8,044 nucleotides of DNA from Pseudonocardia sp. (GTDB lineage Bacteria; Actinomycetota; Actinomycetes; Mycobacteriales; Pseudonocardiaceae). The DNA is taken from positions 1 to 8,044 of the forward strand of contig JAKDLE010000099.1 of assembly GCA_030453005.1 (NCBI GenBank), written 5' to 3'. Position 1 is the first letter of the stretch, and every line of letters begins with the position of its first letter. Under the pieces are notes generated by a model that saw only the letters and a program-made list of their open reading frames with translations, was not told where the DNA came from and ran no database searches. The translations under genes were made by a program, and so were the position numbers. Positions 6,169 through 8,044 of the stretch are shown piece after piece.

Positions 6169-6975
6169 ATGTCGGCCGGGATGTGGTGGGGCCGCCCCGC
6201 TCCGGAGCTGCGGCCCTACCTGGCCGCGTACACCGGCTACCGCACCGAGGCCGGGCCGCCGAGCGTGCACCAGGGCGTCGCGTCGGGCCACCTCACGTTC
6301 CTGCTCTGCCTCGACGGCGCCGTGCAGATCCTGGCCAACGCCGATCCCGCCCGGGCGCCCGGCACGTTCGTCGCCATGGTCGGCGGCCTGCACGACGGAC
6401 CGGCCCGGATCGCCCACGGCACGCCCCAGACCGGGCTGCAGCTGCGGTTGACCTGGCGCGGCGCCCGCGCGCTGTTCGGCGTGCCGGCCGGGGAGCTGGC
6501 GGGCGACACCGTCGACCTCGCGGCCCTGCTCGGGCGCCGCACGGGTCCGCTGCTGGAACGGCTCGCCGAGCCGGGCACGTGGGCGCAGCGCTTCGCCCGC
6601 CTCAACGAGGAGCTGGGCGAGCTGGCCCGCGCCGGCCGCGGCGACGTGGGGGTGCGGCCCGAGGTCGGCTACGCCTGGGACCGGCTGGAGGAGACCGGCG
6701 GCACCCTGCGCGTCACCGACCTGGCCCGCGAGGTGGGCTGGAGCCGCCGCCACCTCGCCGACCGCTTCCGCCGCGAGACCGGCCTCGCCCCCAAGGCCGC
6801 CGCGCGGGTGATCCGCTTCGAGCGCGCCTGCGACCGGTTGCGGGGTCCGTCGCGTCCCGCGCTGGCCGCGGTGGCCGCCGACTGCGGGTACGTCGACCAG
6901 GCCCACCTGTCGCGCGACTTCCGCGACCTGGCCGGACAGACGGCGACGTCCTGGCTGGCCGAGCGCCCCTCGTGA
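6169..6975 (+). CDS. AraC/XylS-family transcriptional regulator
   Basis: 268 residues. The C-terminal third (about 165–264) is an AraC double helix-turn-helix: LRVTDLAREVGWSRRHLADRFRRETGLAPKAAARVIRFERA (180–220) holds the first HTH and the linker helix, and LAAVAADCGYVDQAHLSRDFRDLAGQTATSWL (232–263) the second, with the conserved A-x2-CGY-x-DQ-x-H-x2-RDF pattern. The N-terminal 150 residues (WWGRPAPELRPYLAAYTGYR, HLTFLLCLDG) resemble the cupin-like sensor of DUF6597-type AraC proteins; the ligand is unknown. It starts 9 bp after argA, on the same strand. The target is not evident. Its TGA stop lies inside the first 66-bp palindrome, directly after the last codon of a normal-looking C-terminus (SWLAERPS). 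Confidence 0.88.
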   Translation: MSAGMWWGRPAPELRPYLAAYTGYRTEAGPPSVHQGVASGHLTFLLCLDGAVQILANADPARAPGTFVAMVGGLHDGPARIAHGTPQTGLQLRLTWRGARALFGVPAGELAGDTVDLAALLGRRTGPLLERLAEPGTWAQRFARLNEELGELARAGRGDVGVRPEVGYAWDRLEETGGTLRVTDLAREVGWSRRHLADRFRRETGLAPKAAARVIRFERACDRLRGPSRPALAAVAADCGYVDQAHLSRDFRDLAGQTATSWLAERPS

Positions 6976-7036
6976 TCACCGCCTGCGGTACAGGAGACCC
7001 GCAGGTGAAGCTCCTGTACCGCACACGCTGATCACG
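6971..7036. repeat. 66-bp palindromic repeat, copy 1 (left of the DUF559 gene)
   Basis: Perfect outer arms CGTGATCA (6971–6978) and TGATCACG (7029–7036). Perfect 13-bp inner arms TGCGGTACAGGAG (6984–6996) and CTCCTGTACCGCA (7011–7023). The arms are separated by 5-nt internal loops, and the apical loop is 14 nt (6997–7010, containing CAGGTG). The AraC-gene stop TGA is bases 3–5. The same layout recurs at 7965–8030. It could act as a bidirectional terminator, a REP-like element or the end of a mobile unit; there is no U-tract after it. Confidence 0.93.
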
Positions 7037-7053
7037 GGAGCGGGTTCTCCCGT
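7034..7053. repeat. Second hairpin adjoining copy 1
   Basis: ACGGGAG (7034–7040) and CTCCCGT (7047–7053) form a perfect 7-bp stem with a 6-nt loop, overlapping the last three bases of the 66-bp palindrome and ending 40 bp before the DUF559 start. The two folds are nearly mutually compatible. No counterpart is seen after copy 2, though the window ends 14 bp beyond it. Confidence 0.6.
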
Positions 7054-7081
7054 TCGGCCCCGCGACGGGTCTGCCGTCCGC

Positions 7082-7087
7082 GATCCT
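7082..7087 (+). promoter_or_regulatory. Weak -10-like hexamer before the DUF559 gene
   Basis: GATCCT, 6 nt before the GTG at 7094. It deviates from TANNNT at the first base, but the spacing is that of the other leaderless starts and no Shine-Dalgarno is present. Confidence 0.25.
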
Positions 7088-7093
7088 GGGCCG

Positions 7094-7969
7094 GTGCAGC
7101 TCCACCACCTCCTCGCCCGGCAGGCGGGCGTCGTCACGCTCGCGCAGGCCGTCGGGTGCGGGGTCTCGGCCGGCACGGTGCAGCGCTGGACGCGGGAGGG
7201 CACGTGGCGGCGTCTGCACCCGTCGGTCTACCTGGCAGGCGGGCACCGCCTCACCGACGAGGCGCGGATCCGGGCGGCGTGGCTGTGGGCCGGCGCGGAC
7301 GCCGCGGTGGTCACCGGCCCGGCCGCGGCCTTCTGGCAGCACATGCTTCCCCGCGCTCCGGCCCTGATCGACGTCACGGTGCCGCGGCACATGCACCGTC
7401 GTCCGCGACCCGGGATCCTCCTGCAGCGGCGCGACCTCGACCGGGCCGACCTGATCAAGGACCGGGACGTACTGGTGGCGGATCGCCCATTCGCCGCGCT
7501 GGAGACCGCCGTCGCCCTACCCGACGGGTCGACCTTCCTCGACCGCGCGCTGCAGAGGTACGTGCGGTTCCCGGCGTTGTACCGCAGCTACACCCGCAAC
7601 CTGGGCCGAGAGGGGTCGTCGGAGGCCGGACGGCTGATCACCGCGGCCGCGGACCGGGCCGACTCGGCCGCGGAACGCTTGCTCGTGAAGCTGCTGCGCG
7701 AGGCCGGGATCGGGGGCTGGGTGCTCGGCCATCCGTTCGGCCCGTACCGGATCGACCTGGCCTTCCCCGCGAAGCGGGTCGCCGTCGAGGTGGACGGCTG
7801 GGCCTGGCACGTCGACGCCGAGCGATTCCGCAACGACCGGCGCAAGGGCAACGCGATCACCCGCGGCCGCTGGGACCTGCTGCGCTTCACCTGGCACGGC
7901 CTCGACGGGCAGCCGGCCGAGTCGATCGCGGAGATCATCGAGACGCTGGCCCTGTCGGACGCGGCATGA
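7094..7969 (+). CDS. AbiEi-like winged helix fused to DUF559 (Vsr-like) nuclease domain
   Basis: 291 residues from GTG. Residues 1–47 (LLARQAGVVTLAQAVGCGVSAGTVQRWTREGTWRRLHPSVYLA) are the N-terminal winged helix found in AbiEi-type antitoxins and many actinobacterial DUF559 proteins. The middle (50–180) is helical and unassigned. The C-terminal DUF559 domain (about 190–283) starts SAAERLLVKLLREAGI with E194, then YRIDLAFP with D221 and VAVEVDGWAWHVDAERFRNDRRKGNAITRGRWDLLRFTW with E232, D234, H239 and D248. This is the PD-(D/E)xK pattern of Vsr-like endonucleases, and all expected acidic residues are present, so the domain looks catalytically intact. The substrate is unknown. It lies alone between two copies of a 66-bp palindrome, the second containing its stop. 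Domain calls are from recognised motifs; nuclease activity and any link to the palindromes are inferred. Confidence 0.85.
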   Translation: MQLHHLLARQAGVVTLAQAVGCGVSAGTVQRWTREGTWRRLHPSVYLAGGHRLTDEARIRAAWLWAGADAAVVTGPAAAFWQHMLPRAPALIDVTVPRHMHRRPRPGILLQRRDLDRADLIKDRDVLVADRPFAALETAVALPDGSTFLDRALQRYVRFPALYRSYTRNLGREGSSEAGRLITAAADRADSAAERLLVKLLREAGIGGWVLGHPFGPYRIDLAFPAKRVAVEVDGWAWHVDAERFRNDRRKGNAITRGRWDLLRFTWHGLDGQPAESIAEIIETLALSDAA

Positions 7970-8030
7970 TCATCACGTGCGGTACAGGAGCTCCACCTGT
8001 GAGCCTCCCGTACCGCAGACGGCGATCATG
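7965..8030. repeat. 66-bp palindromic repeat, copy 2 (right of the DUF559 gene)
   Basis: Same lengths as copy 1: outer arms CATGATCA (7965–7972) and CGATCATG (8023–8030), 7 of 8 paired; inner arms TGCGGTACAGGAG (7978–7990) and CTCCCGTACCGCA (8005–8017), 12 of 13 paired; 14-nt apical loop 7991–8004 containing CACCTG. The inner mismatch is A·C on the plus strand and G·U on the minus strand. The DUF559 stop TGA is bases 3–5. By hand count it matches the reverse complement of copy 1 at 54 of 66 positions and copy 1 directly at 50. CACTTTTCTCC follows 3 bp later. Confidence 0.92.
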
Positions 8031-8044
8031 GGTCACTTTTCTCC

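Noticed and set aside
6971..8030. CRISPR-like array
   Set aside because: Only two repeat copies, separated by a full gene, and each is palindromic; there are no spacers or cas genes.
6961..8044. Target-site duplication around the palindrome-bracketed unit
   Set aside because: The flanks (GCCCCT on the left, GGTCAC on the right) do not repeat, so a DDE-type transposition event is not supported. No transposase is present inside.
7978..8044. Copy 2 as a classic intrinsic terminator
   Set aside because: The only T-run (8037–8040) lies 19 bp after the inner stem and 6 bp after the outer arm, and copy 1 has no T-run. A terminator role remains possible but is not canonical.

Overview
The window is a very GC-rich piece of an actinobacterial chromosome. 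The proteins read closest to Pseudonocardiales/mycobacterial-type families, and the gene order pspA–clgR–pgsA–argA is the order I recall from Mycobacterium tuberculosis (Rv2744c to Rv2747). A Pseudonocardia-like host is my best guess. The assignment is by recall and motif reading, without any database search.

Left part (1–2019). A minus-strand pair encodes a YidC/Oxa1-type membrane insertase, cut by the left edge, preceded by a small two-helix membrane protein of DUF6412 type. Divergent from them is an Nei2-type formamidopyrimidine/endonuclease VIII DNA glycosylase, which converges on pspA with only 14 bp between the stop codons.

Middle part (2034–5618). All on the minus strand and read right to left: rimO (radical SAM methylthiotransferase for ribosomal protein uS12), pgsA (phosphatidylglycerophosphate synthase), clgR (XRE-family activator of proteolysis and envelope-stress genes) and pspA (phage-shock/IM30 membrane-maintenance protein). 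pgsA, clgR and pspA together form an envelope-lipid and envelope-stress block. The pspM gene that follows pspA in mycobacteria is absent here. A ClgR-box-like site lies upstream of clgR.

Right part (5662–8044). argA (GNAT-type N-acetylglutamate synthase) diverges from rimO across a 43-bp gap that holds a symmetric pair of -10-like motifs. An AraC-family regulator follows argA after 9 bp. The last gene encodes a 291-residue protein with an AbiEi-like N-terminal winged helix and a C-terminal DUF559/Vsr-like PD-(D/E)xK nuclease domain. It is bracketed by two 66-bp imperfect palindromes (6971–7036 and 7965–8030) with identical architecture: 8-bp outer arm, 5-nt bulge, 13-bp inner arm, 14-nt loop, then mirrored. 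Each palindrome contains the TGA stop of the gene before it at the same internal position, and the second copy matches the reverse complement of the first slightly better than the direct sequence. This nuclease-plus-palindromes unit is the most unusual thing in the window and is a candidate for an uncharacterised repeat-associated or mobile unit.

A second theme is translation initiation. Five genes have a TANNNT-type -10 hexamer 6–8 nt before the start codon and no Shine-Dalgarno sequence, which is the geometry of leaderless transcripts; a sixth has a weaker version. yidC, clgR and pspA instead have recognisable Shine-Dalgarno sequences. No tRNA, rRNA, CRISPR array or canonical insertion sequence was found, and no gene-free stretch exceeds about 180 bp.
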